The notes under the pieces were generated by a model. That model saw only the letters and a list, made by a program, of their open reading frames with translations. It was not told where the DNA came from and did no database searches. This document shows positions 35,601 through 46,424 of a DNA stretch of 64,000 bases, piece after piece. Source of the stretch: Ulva prolifera (lineage: Eukaryota; Chlorophyta; Ulvophyceae; Ulvales; Ulvaceae); assembly GCA_023078555.1 (NCBI GenBank), contig CM041203.1, forward strand, positions 2,185,481-2,249,480. The letters are read 5' to 3'. The position numbers and the translations under genes are program-made. The first letter of the stretch is position 1; each line of letters starts with the position of its first letter.

Positions 35601-38600
35601 AAGCACTATTGCTTGCGTGGGGAAGATCTGAGATCACATCCCACAGGCATGCCTTATGATCGCCAACCTCCTTGTTCTCATGATGCCCGCCCCTGAGACC
35701 TGTGTCAGCCAAACGACAGTGATGCCCCATGGCAGACTGCCGATGAGAAAATACACATGCGTGCACACAGAGCAGGGCATGTTTGTGCCTCTTCTGGGGC
35801 CAGGAGCAAGCATGCAATCCTAGCTAAGCTACTGCAATGCATTGCAGTGGGCCATAGCTTACCAGATTAGTGCCTTCGCACCTGATGATGACTGTGGAGA
35901 CACAGTCGCACTGTCGTGACTCAACCGATGCTTACCGCTGCATCTTGCCGGGGTGACTTCTGTTGGCTGCTGATGTTCCAGTTGTTTCCTCGTTGGCACT
36001 AGGGCATCTGGGAACTCTGGTAGGAGCTCTCCCCGAGCTGCAGCCAGGACAAACATCCGGCGGCGGCTCTGAGGAGCTCCAAACTCCTCTGAATAAATTA
36101 CACGTACGTGTGTCTGCATGATTGATGTCACCACTCACGTTCGGTGGCATAGGCCTCAGATCTATTCAATGTGTGTGTTTTTCAGACAGCTGTTACAACC
36201 TCCAGTTGCAGCACGAGGTTCACAGGCTGATCAATCGATCCATAAAATCGCCAGCTCACAGAGTTAGATTGTTGCCGGATAGGATGCCTGGCATATGTAG
36301 CAGTGTGATTGGGTGATGGGGCCCACCTGGTAGCCAAGAGTGAGCAGATGACATTGCACCGTGGTAGCGTAGGCACCCTTGTCTGTTGACAATGCTGCTG
36401 GTACTTGCTCGATCACGGCAAAGCGTGGCCTAAAGTACTCCACTGCTTTCAACAGAGGAAATACCATGTTGTTACGAACCTGCATGCGATCTAGCAATCA
36501 CAGAGCTATCACATACGGCAGTCTTTTGCAATGGGCAGGTTGCTCGTCCAGGTTGGCGGAGATTCGTACCTGGTCCGTTTCCATCACATTCGTCTTGGAG
36601 CTATGGGGATTCGCGTTGGATATGTCTTGGCAGGGGGGTCCAGCCAAAATGACCGACACTGCTCCGGGCCAGGGCAGCCTCCTGTCTCGCTTCAGCCTCT
36701 TGATAAAGTGTTTCAGAACCCGCTTGCCGCCGCTGGCAAGAATAGCTTCTGTCGGAAGCCACAACGTGAGAGACTCTGTCTTGCAGCAGAAGAAGAGCTT
36801 CGTGTCCACCCTACACTGCGTCTGACCTGGTGGAAAAAAGGACCTGAGGAGCAAAGCAGCTGACCGTGCAGAAGCCAGTCAATCCAACAGCAATTTGGCA
36901 CATTCATGGCTCATGTGCGGAGACGTATTGTGTAAGAGTACTCACCGCATGAGTTCGTGCTTCAAGAAGCCCTTCAGCCTAGTGGTGATTGGGAAGCGCT
37001 CTGCAGCATCGGCCAGCCGGACGTCGGTGATGCGCAGAATCTTGCCATACCTGTATACATGGCCCTTGACTGACCTTGACATGCAAAGGTCGTGCTGATG
37101 CGACATCACGGGAGGCTCTCTTCCAGTAATTGCTGGGGCTCACGATGCACACCTGTCACCAAGTCGGATGTTTGGACCCACTTTCCCCACACTCGATGCA
37201 GCCTGGCATACCGCCGAGTGTAGCCGAGGAACGAGGGTGGCATGCAAAAATCTCATGCACGCCAGTGTGACCTCCCAGGACTCTGCCCCATTGTGAGCCG
37301 AGGCATCAGTTGGTGTCCCCGAGTTGAATGCCTGAGCAAATGATTGTGCATACACCTGCACAAAGCACTGGTGCCAGAGGAAACATACGCCACGTCTCGT
37401 CTGCAGCATGTTGCAAGTAGCTCTTGTAGGTCCACTCATTGACACCCAAAGCGTGGAAACGTTATTGATGAACCAGGCAAATGCAGTTCAAAGGCTATGT
37501 GAATTCTGCACCATCAGGCACAGCACCCAATCCTCTGCCATGGCCAAAGCAACACAAGCAACCGCGGCAGCAGGACAGCGAAAGTTGTGACTGGCAAGAA
37601 TGGCATGAATGGCTCATACCTGCATGAAATGGGGCAGATACACATCAACAAATAGCTCATCTAGATGCAGGGCCTCAATCTCAGCCTTACTTGCTGCTGC
37701 TTCCTTCCTGGGCACCTTCCTATAGATGGTATTGATCGCCTTCATCACATCTGGCTTCTTGGCGTCATCAAACTCTGCTCTTGTCTGCACACGATAGGCA
37801 TGCCTCTCGGCAAAGGTACCCATCGTTTTTGCCACTTCAAGTACGGCTTTAACAGCCTGCTTGTTGTTCAGATCGAACTCCGTCCCTGTCGTACAGTTTT
37901 TGGACGGAACATCTCTCAAGAACGCCTTCAGGCCGGATCCTTGGCTAGTGAAGCGATGGGCAGCTCCCTCCACAACGTCGCGTAGTTCCACACTGGCTAT
38001 GTTGCTATCCAGTTGCATCTGATCTTGGAGCTGGTCAATGGCCTGACACATCACCACAAACTCTTCCACGCCCATGTGGAACACCTCCTCAGTAGGCTTG
38101 TTTGCCTTATTGGTCAGACATGATGACGCACAGCTGTCGACTGTCCAGCCTGGCTCTGGCGCTGCATGGTCCAGGCCACCAGCTCCAGCAAACAGCTTCA
38201 GCGGCTTGTGGACAGGATTTGGACCTTCGATCACCTGCAGATCATGACCGCGTGGAAGCCTGCCATGCCATTCCTGCACTGCATAGCTGCGAATGCCACC
38301 GCAGCATACACCATCGCAGCACTGTACGCCAGTGCAACGTCAAGTGCAGAGAGCCAGCTCCAAGCTGTAAAAGCTCAACTACACGCGCATGCACTGACTG
38401 GCTGTGCAGCATGCATACCTGTGGAGGCATCAGGTCGGTGAACCGGCGGTCGTGTGCATGTTGCACAAATTTGCAGTGCGGACGGTCTGCAGGTGGAGCC
38501 TCATTCGCCTTCAGGAAGGCCACATCCTTCACCACAGCCCAGACGTTCTCCAAGCCAATCAGTGAGCACATGCGCCCTTGAGCGACGTCCGAAAGCAAGA

Positions 38601-41600
38601 ACATCTCATGGGAGTTTGCTGTGCGGCCGTGGCGGGCGAGCGCGAGACTCTCCGGGCATGAGAGATCTGCACAGCTTCCAGGCGTCATTGTGCCTCCTCC
38701 TGACAGAGCTTTCCAGCTGCCCGTACGCGAAGGAAGCCTCAGCGGGACCCTGCGTTGATGACGTGGTGCGCTCGATTGACATGGGAGCAGCTGACAGTGT
38801 AACTACAAGCTGTAATTAAGCGCTAATTTGGGATCTGTGCACTGCAATCAGCAGCCTTGTGACATTGCAGCATGCCAGAGTTTGGCAACCTTTTGCAGCC
38901 AAAAAATGGGTACTTTTTCATGCCAGGTAATCAGAATGCTGCGTACAACATAACGAGTCACGGCGGCGCACATCTTAGCTCTCAGATTACGCACGGCAGA
39001 ACTGCCGGGCAGCCACTAGACAGAGGTCAAATGGTCAGAATCAGTCGCACCCGTGACGTGCTCACGCGCGGGTGCTGCTGGGACGTCTGAACAGGCAAGC
39101 AGGTTTTCTGAGGTGCAACACTGGCCCGGGGAGTGAGCCTGGTGCCGGGTGGCCATGACGGCCGCGTTGGCCGCCGCGGCTGCGTGTGCATGCTGACTCG
39201 CCATCTCCTTTGCGATGTTCACCGTGCGCTCCCGGAAACACTTGAGCTCCCAGGTGGCACATGAATCCCGACTAAATTTTGACAGCCCGTGGCCCTTGAG
39301 GTGGCCGGCGTGGTCACCGGGGTGCACCAGCAGCTGGCAGTCGAGGCGCAGCTGATCCTGCAAGAGCTGTGCTTTAGTGCATGCAGGCGGTCAGCTATTT
39401 CACCTTGAGGGGTCTGCATGCATCCCAACTGAATCGCCGACGCATCAGCAGGCATGCAGCACCCGTGCTGTTCACGCTATTCAGAAGATTGGAAAGCCAC
39501 AAAGTGTGTCCAGGTGTGCAGAGGCGTGGCTTGTCCATTGGTTCGCACCTGCGTGCGGGAAATGTGCAATCGGTGGGGCTGAGGCACAGGACAGGGCTGA
39601 ATCCACTCAGGATGCATTGTGATGTGCACTCAACTTTGTGATTCTCTGTTTGGGACTCTCAGTTTCAATTACTTTTTTTGCAAAAGGGTGTCGTTTTGTA
39701 TTTTGCGACACGTCCACAAATTTGCTGGTGCTTACTTGATACTGATGCCCATGTGCCGCAGAATTTGAATGTCTGTTTGAAGGTCGGCTTGCTTAGATAT
39801 AGGCTTACTTGTCTATCTACTGCCCAGAGCATCAGGGTCACATGTCACTGGGGTGGAGCTGCCTTGGCAGGCTTGTGTGCCGGTGGGGGCAATGGGCAGG
39901 CGTTTTGAAACAGGTGCTATTACTTCAAGATAGTCACCCTCTAGCAGCAAAGTCACGCACAACAAAAGCAGCGTGGTTGTCACAATGCAAATGCGCAAGC
40001 CAGATTTTGCGGTACATGCGTGAGCAATAATTCCCGGTACATTGGAATATATTCCATATGTTCCATATATGCCGGATTAGCACACGTTTCGGACACAAGC
40101 AAAACACAAAGATGGAGCTAGCTGCCAACATAGAATGAATTCACACATTATGTCTTTTGCACATGTTTTGCAGCACCTTAAGGATTCTTGTGACGAAGTT
40201 CCAGCTGTGTTGGACTAAAGGAGGTTGCTGTGGTGCGCTTTCGATCATTTGCAATTCCTCAAAATAGAGCTCAATGACATGTTCACTCAATCCCATTAAT
40301 ATAACGCGATGAGTCATCGGATCGGTACAAGAGTTGTATCACTGGAAAGCACAGAGCAAGCGCTTTCATGATTATATTACCTTGTTATTCAGCGAGCAAT
40401 GTACACGCAGCTAGGTGCTTGTGTGTAGTCCTCAAATTCTGCAGCCCACTGGCCATGCATGTGCACAGCTACCCCTGCGCCACCATGGCTGCAGCACGGA
40501 GCACTTCACAAAATACCCTAGTATACAGCTACTAGCAGCATCAGAAGCAGTACGCCATGAATCAAGCATCAACAAATTCCCCTCCAAGCGCTATTTCATC
40601 ATCATCATCCTATTGAGCTGCCAGTACCATGTGGCTGATCTGCAGCACCCCTAGCCACATCAACGCTGCCTGTTGCTTCACAGCAGCAACACCACCCGCA
40701 ACCGCTGCATCATATACCATGTGCAACATTATCAATATGTTATAATCAATGATATCTATACACCTGCTTTACATACCAATTCTATACGTAATTATACATA
40801 TGTTATACAAACTGCAATATGTATCTACCAGCTTTATACACCAATATCTATACACCTGCATTACATTCCAATATGTATCATGTATGCATGTCATATGCCA
40901 ATGTGTACCATGTACATGTACCAATATTCCGGAGTATTCCAGAGGCTCAGTGCATTGAACGTCCGCGATGTACCCAATGTTCCCAAACATGTATGTACCA
41001 AATGTTCCCAAATACACCGCACTTTGCCAAGGTCTAAGCCAGCCTTACAAATGCGCAACAGATGCAGGCATTCGTCATGCTCACTTTGTGTGTAATGAGC
41101 ACTTGTGTTTGAAACCTTCATCGGTGTAGTATGCCACTCAGCATTACCTGATGCACAGTGCCCCAGATGAAACAAGATATTTAAATCGAGGCGTGCATTG
41201 TACCGCACAGCACTACATTGAGTCCTGCTTCATATTGCCTCACGGTGCATCATGGAGCACGGGCGTTCACTACAACTTACACAGCAACAAAGACCCGCGA
41301 ATGCTAGCTGCACACTCAGCTGAACGCTGCATGAGTCTGTTTCAGAATGGCGGAGGGCTGTACGATTGTGTGGCGAATCCAGTCATGTGCTCGCACCGCA
41401 TGCAAGCACCAGGTAGGCTCGAGCAGCGCACATGTATGTCCAGGAAGATCTCATTGACCACCCAGAGGTCATGCTGATAGCCACTGAAGGAGTACGTGGA
41501 CCGAGAGTCCAGTCGCACCGACACCACGTCTCCCACACGAATCTGCATACAGAGGAGCAGCTCACACAGGACTTGACTGATCTTGTCAGCCCCCCGGAAG

Positions 41601-41926
41601 GTGCTGCCCACGCTTTGCTCATATGCTCCATGCATGCTTCAATTCCTGAAGCTAGCCCGTCGAAAGCAGCAAGGCTTGGGCCTTCAGGACGAAAGTGGCT
41701 GCAGGACCCCTGTCTTGATACCGCGTACAGCAACACACAGGGGTCGAGCTGTCATGGGAGAATGGCACACTTTCATATTGGATTCTTGGCCGAAAACACT
41801 CACGCCGGCATACTCCAGTGCATCATAGTGGCTCTTGGCTGCATCAGTTACAAAGGCCCGTGAGGGTGGAGAGCCCGGAGAGCCTTCATCACCTTCTTCT
41901 CCCGGCCTGACCCTCAGGGAATTCAC
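32635..41926 (-). CDS. Chromomethylase-like C5 cytosine DNA methyltransferase with BAH domain
   Basis: Methylates cytosine C5 in DNA, most like plant chromomethylases. On the minus strand a BAH-like domain is spread over exons near 41.55-41.43 kb (IRVGDVVSVRLDS), 39.4-39.2 kb and 38.68-38.45 kb (SHEMFLLSDVAQG). Motif I follows at about 38.19 kb (LKLFAGAGGLDHA). After a long insert comes motif IV with the catalytic PCQ near 36.63 kb (VILAGPPCQDISNAN). Motif VI near 36.42 kb reads RFAVIEQV, so Gln replaces the usual Asn but Glu is kept. Motif VIII is near 36.07 kb (GAPQSRRRMFVL), followed by WDVISDLPHAS. The recognition-domain end (NHVPVELSLHDEAL), motif IX (DRTLTLLELKRCQGFPDHY) and motif X near 32.73 kb (WRLVGNSVSVPVAR) complete it. 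Minus-strand coding stretches at 42.0-44.9 kb may be N-terminal exons. Not all introns could be phased. Confidence 0.82.
33860..35275 (-). other. Coding-like insert between methyltransferase motif VIII and the recognition-domain end
   Basis: Three minus-strand open stretches (35275-34886, 34750-34394, 34279-33860) lie where chromomethylases have only about 40-50 residues. They encode helical, non-repetitive sequence (for example LLELSVSRHATLSTVFLLL and QAEAERKFCELLKSIF). They could be an insertion in the target-recognition domain or a gene nested in an intron on the same strand. I recognise no domain. Confidence 0.4.
40740..41015. repeat. Degenerate AT-rich tandem repeats in a methyltransferase intron
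   Basis: The block TCTATACACCTGC followed by a TTACAT-CCAAT-like stretch occurs near 40756 and again near 40850. Shorter repeats of CCAATATGTATC type and TGTACC-AATGTTCCCAAA type lie between and after. This low-GC stretch sits in the roughly 2-kb gap between BAH exons. Confidence 0.65.
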
Positions 41927-42038
41927 TAGCTTCAGCCTTGCCTACACACGCAAACGCTGCTGTCACGTAAGGTCAGCTCGCATGTGCCAGCTGGGCAGAC
42001 GCGTGCATTTCCAAGCCATACAGGCACCTTGATCATGC

Positions 42039-43907
42039 CTATACATTGCAGCAGGGTAGAAAGGGACAGTATTCAGAGCACAAGCACACCACGGCTGTCA
42101 TGTCCTTCTCAAAAGCAGAGAAGAAGTCGCCTGGGACGTCCCAGAAGCTGCTGTCCTTCTCTGCTGCGCCGACTGCACAGCAATCGGCAATGCCGTCTCT
42201 GATAGAATGGAATGCATCCCTCACGCTTTCCGGAAGCTCTCCAATGCCAAGATGAGGATTCCTCCCTAACTTGGTGTTCTTGTACCGCTCAAAGGCTGCG
42301 GCAACGCTGGCACTGGCTTGCCGTGCACTGCCCGGCACGCTCTCATCGTCCGTGTCAGTCTGTAACACCAAGCGGTGTGGATATTTTGTCTTTACTTGCA
42401 CCTGCACTCAAGCCAATATCTCCCATGTGCTGGTTGCTGCCCCTCCATGTCATGGCCACTAATCTGCAGCAAGGCAAGGCCACAGCATGCATGTGTCACA
42501 CCGATCGCGATGGGAGTCCTCCAAACAGCCGGATGTGGCCCTCTCCTGATCTCTGCTTGGGGGCTTCGTCAACGGGATGGGTCACCTACATGGGCAAACA
42601 GCTCGCTTGCCACGGCCTAGGCTCTTGGTTGTCAGGCTTGAGGGAATCTTGCATGGCAATTGCATGAGCGTTGCTGACGTGCGAGCCACGAAAGCTAGCA
42701 CGGGACACAGGAGCATATATAAAAAAAACACTGAATCATACCCACTGGGCATCTACTATTAGATGAGATTGCACGCAATGCGCCATGCGTCGCTCTCCCG
42801 TGCTGCTCGTCAGACGCTAGCCGGCGCGACCTGGCGCAGCTTGTCCATGCCGCTTAGCAAAATCTACACTTCGTGCAGCTGGAGGGTCCCAGTTGCCGCG
42901 ACCATGACCAACAGGTCGCGGAAACGTCTCTGTTGCTGTGACACGACGACCAGATCGACTGCAGCGCTAGCTCGATGACAGCCTGTTGCAATACATCGAC
43001 ATACTCTATCCGCCAGTGTACTCATGAATTTGCTGATATTCATCGCTGTTCCATTTTGCCGTAATGCTGTCCATATGTGCACACCCGGAGCAGACTCGCC
43101 CAGCCAGGTCACCTGCTCGAACACCGAGCATGCATTGTCCAAATGCTGCGAACCCACATTGCAGCGTCAATTCCTTTAGAGTCTGATGAGAGAACAGCAA
43201 AGGCAACATCTTCGCCAGCTTGATGTGTTTTTAAGGCCAGCTTCACTTTTCCCTCAGCAGCCTCTTGTGTCATCTCAACACCTTCTACTAGAGAAGACGG
43301 CACATAGCATTGGACAGCAAAGGGAGACGTGCAAGCATGTTTGACCGTTCAGAATCACTTGTTGCTCCAGATGACACATATCAGGGCGGATTCTGCAGCA
43401 TTGGACTGAGCGCCGTAACTCGCTTTTCAAGACATGCCCAGCGAATGAGGCATGACGCCAAATCCAAGTTCACATCGGGCTCAGAGCCACGTGGGGTTGA
43501 CAGATCATATATACACTCATCCACCAACACTGCAGCATCATAGGCAGGGCCGCGCAATGCGCGGCCCACACAGCGCCAAGCCTGGAACGCACTCCACGCT
43601 GAGGTGGTAGCGACAGCATAAGTACGGGAGCAAGCGCCACAGGCTCCAGATCACCCCCATACACCCGCTCCTGGCACATGCCACGCAACCCACCACTGCG
43701 CAATTGTACACACCATGAACTTGCTCCCGGGCGTGCCCCTGCGTGCACAAGCCCAAAAAATGGTCCTGGCACGAAGGACCCATTGCCCGCTCACCGTCGC
43801 ACACTGGTGATGAGCCGACAGATCAGGAAATCATGGGCAGACTGCTTTCACTGCAATTGTCTTCGGAGTCGCATAGACCTGTGCGTTGTCCCTTGCCTGC
43901 TCCCCCG

Positions 43908-43942
<35 letters not shown>

Positions 43943-45769
43943 CCACTGCGTGCCCGCTCAAGCAGCTGATGGCATGCTGCGTGTGTGTACAACTGCACGC
44001 CGCAGTGGACTTCCTCTACGCGCAGGCATGTACATAGATACCAGAGCGACGTTCTGTGTGGAATAGGTGCCTCGCACAACACGCCGCTCGTGAGCCTGTG
44101 CCTGGCTGGAGTCAGGCAGAGGTGCGCTGCGACCTCTTGCACCATCTCTGGGGCAGCTTGGTCTGTGCGTTGCGGCATTGTGATCGCAATGGGAGCCTAG
44201 CTGGGGTGTCCAAAAGGGTGTGCACCCGGACAGACAGCCCGACTAATGTCACACCGGGGTGCGCTTGAGCTGTTCGCTGTGTCTGTGGTGCCACCTACCT
44301 CTCTGAACTGGACCTGGTAACGCGATATTTGGGATGCATTGGGGTGCATGTGGAGCTGAAAATCTCCAAGAGACGGGATGCTCGAGTCACTGAGTCAAGT
44401 GGGTGACAGGCTGCAAGTCACAGCCAGGGTTGCGAAATACAGTGAGCTGGCTGTCCAACAGCGACGTACACAGTTGTCGCTGCTGGTTTGATCTGGTCTG
44501 CCGCTGTGTGGCGTTGATGGTCTGTTGGCCGTCACATTATGTGAGAGTGAATGTTACCTGGATGCGGTCGCATATGGCGGCTGGTGTGTCACCTGCCCCC
44601 CTGCCTCTACCACCTTGTGACACCAGCCCGTGTCGTCGAGGAATGTGCAGTAAAAGACATCAGCCCAAGCTATTGCATGGCCGAGCCCCAAAATAGACTG
44701 TGCCACTCCAGCTCGTGCCGGAGTGCTGTGTATAACGGACCGACCATCAGGGTAGAAAATCGTGGGAGGCACCTGCGGCAGAAATGCCGCTTGTGGCTCA
44801 AGTGACACGTCTAGGGGCTTCTTCAATGCTTGAGAAATGCCAAGTCGGCAAGCGTCTGACCTTTTGGACCTGTCATAACTGCTGCACGTATGCACCCTGC
44901 GGCCTGCTCCGAATGGGCCAGTTCAGGGACCGATATGGCCTGAAAGGAGGCAGGCTCATGACTGCACGCGCGGCCGGCGGTGCTGAACTATCGGAGCGAA
45001 CTTCGCTTCTGTTCCCCTCAGCTGATGAGGGGCTGATGTGTCACTCATTGCTTAGCTGGAGACACTGTAGAGGCTGGCATCGCCCTGGTAAATCGCACCT
45101 GCCGGTGTGCCGTGTCTGTGCTGAAGGGTGGCGTTGCTGCAACCCTTTTCTGATGTCCGCAGTCGTCCTCTTCCTTTTCAAACACATGTTGGACATGCCT
45201 GTGCACAGCTGCAGCAGCAACTGCGAGTGCAGCCGCGTGATGCATGTCAACGTGGGGGCCGCGACATGCATGTCCACGTTGGGGCCACTTTTCTACCTCA
45301 GATAGAACACGTTGGGGCCACTCAGTTGCCGTTGCACATCAAGCGGTGAGTGTTCATGCAATATGACCTGACGGCAGCGGAATTTCCGAAGTTCAGTGCT
45401 TGCTACACGCGCACACGTGTAGAAACAAGGCCGCGCACGGCCGGTGACAGCATGTGCAGGCCGAGAACCTGTGCGACAGATGTCGTTAAGCATGACACAA
45501 GCAACCAGCGCGTAGGAAGCATCCGGTTTTTTGACTGCCTGTACGTCCCAGCTGACAGGAACGATGATCACATATAGCATAGATCATTACATCAGTACGC
45601 GATCATGTCATGCATGACAACGGGCTCATGAAGCAGCCATCGCGTCACGCAAGCAATCCATGTCAACGTCGTTTCTTCGTCCGCAAAACATGTGAGAGAT
45701 AACTTCTCAATATATACCAATGCTTGCGGCGTGATTGGCATATACCATATTTACTTGACAATCTATTCC
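42039..45769. other. Possible N-terminal exons of the methyltransferase and intergenic DNA
   Basis: Minus-strand coding-like stretches occur at 42.04-42.33 kb (containing SSFWDVPGDFFSAFEKDM), 43.15-43.30, 43.38-43.57 (AYDAAVLVDECIYDLSTPRG) and 44.60-44.86 kb. They have protein-like composition but no domain I can name, and I could not establish a phased chain into the BAH exon at 41.9 kb. From about 44.9 kb to the glutaredoxin start nothing is recognised. Confidence 0.35.
43908..43941 (+). repeat. poly(C) run of 34 bases
   Basis: Uninterrupted C homopolymer, the longest of the four G/C tracts in the window. It is a G run relative to the minus-strand gene that may extend across it. Confidence 0.95.
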
Positions 45770-46258
45770 ATGGGAAAGACTCTGTCGAAGCAAAGTAGAA
45801 GCAGCAATATGGAGGTTCAAAGTAGAGTTGAGTCGCTGATTCGCGATAATAAGGTGATGGTGTTTTCAAAGTCCTACTGCCCTTTCTGCCACAAAGGCAA
45901 AGCAGCGTTGCAGCAGTTCACTCAAGACTTCACCGTTTTGGAGGTGCGTGCACTACAACTAAATGATGCTGTCCATTCACGTTGGTAGTGCTTGGTTCGA
46001 GCCGTTCATACCTCTGTGTCAGCGCTCGGAAGCGTTCAATTGGTGCCCGTTGCCACACGTAACACAGTCGCCGGAATGCAGCTTGACCGCGAAGACGATG
46101 GAGCGGCGATTCAAGAAGTGCTCTTGAAGCTCACAGGGGGGCGAAGCGTGCCTAGGGTGTTCATCAATGGCAAGTTCCTGGGAGGGGGAGATGAAACTGC
46201 CGCGGCCGCTGCTAATGGACAGTTGGAGACCCTTCTGAAAGAGGCCGGAGTGATCTGA
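45770..46258 (+). CDS. Glutaredoxin, CPFC-type (class I dithiol)
   Basis: Small glutathione-dependent thiol oxidoreductase. Exons 45770-45943 and 46082-46258 join in phase 0 to 116 residues. The active site is SKSYCPFCHKGK. Other family hallmarks are the GSH-site SVPRVFINGKFLGGGDE, with the TVP-like cis-Pro stretch and GG, and the C-terminal LLKEAGVI. The length matches cytosolic class-I glutaredoxins with a short N-terminal extension. That extension begins MGKTLSKQ, with Gly2 and Ser6 fitting an N-myristoylation pattern, which would put the protein on membranes. No transit peptide is apparent. Confidence 0.92.
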
Positions 46259-46424
46259 GTGACACCATTGACCAGGATTGCACTAGGTCGCAACGTTGAG
46301 TCTATTTATAATAAGTTTATGTCACTTTCAGTCTGCTTGTAATGAGCCGACCTTGCTCCACCAACAGCAAAATTTTATGTTACAGAAGACATTCCCGAAT
46401 GGACCACAAACTATGCCGTCTCGC

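Noticed and set aside
45985-46012. A GGTTCGAG sequence resembling a tRNA T-loop
   Set aside because: No acceptor, D or anticodon stems could be paired around it, and it lies in the glutaredoxin intron.
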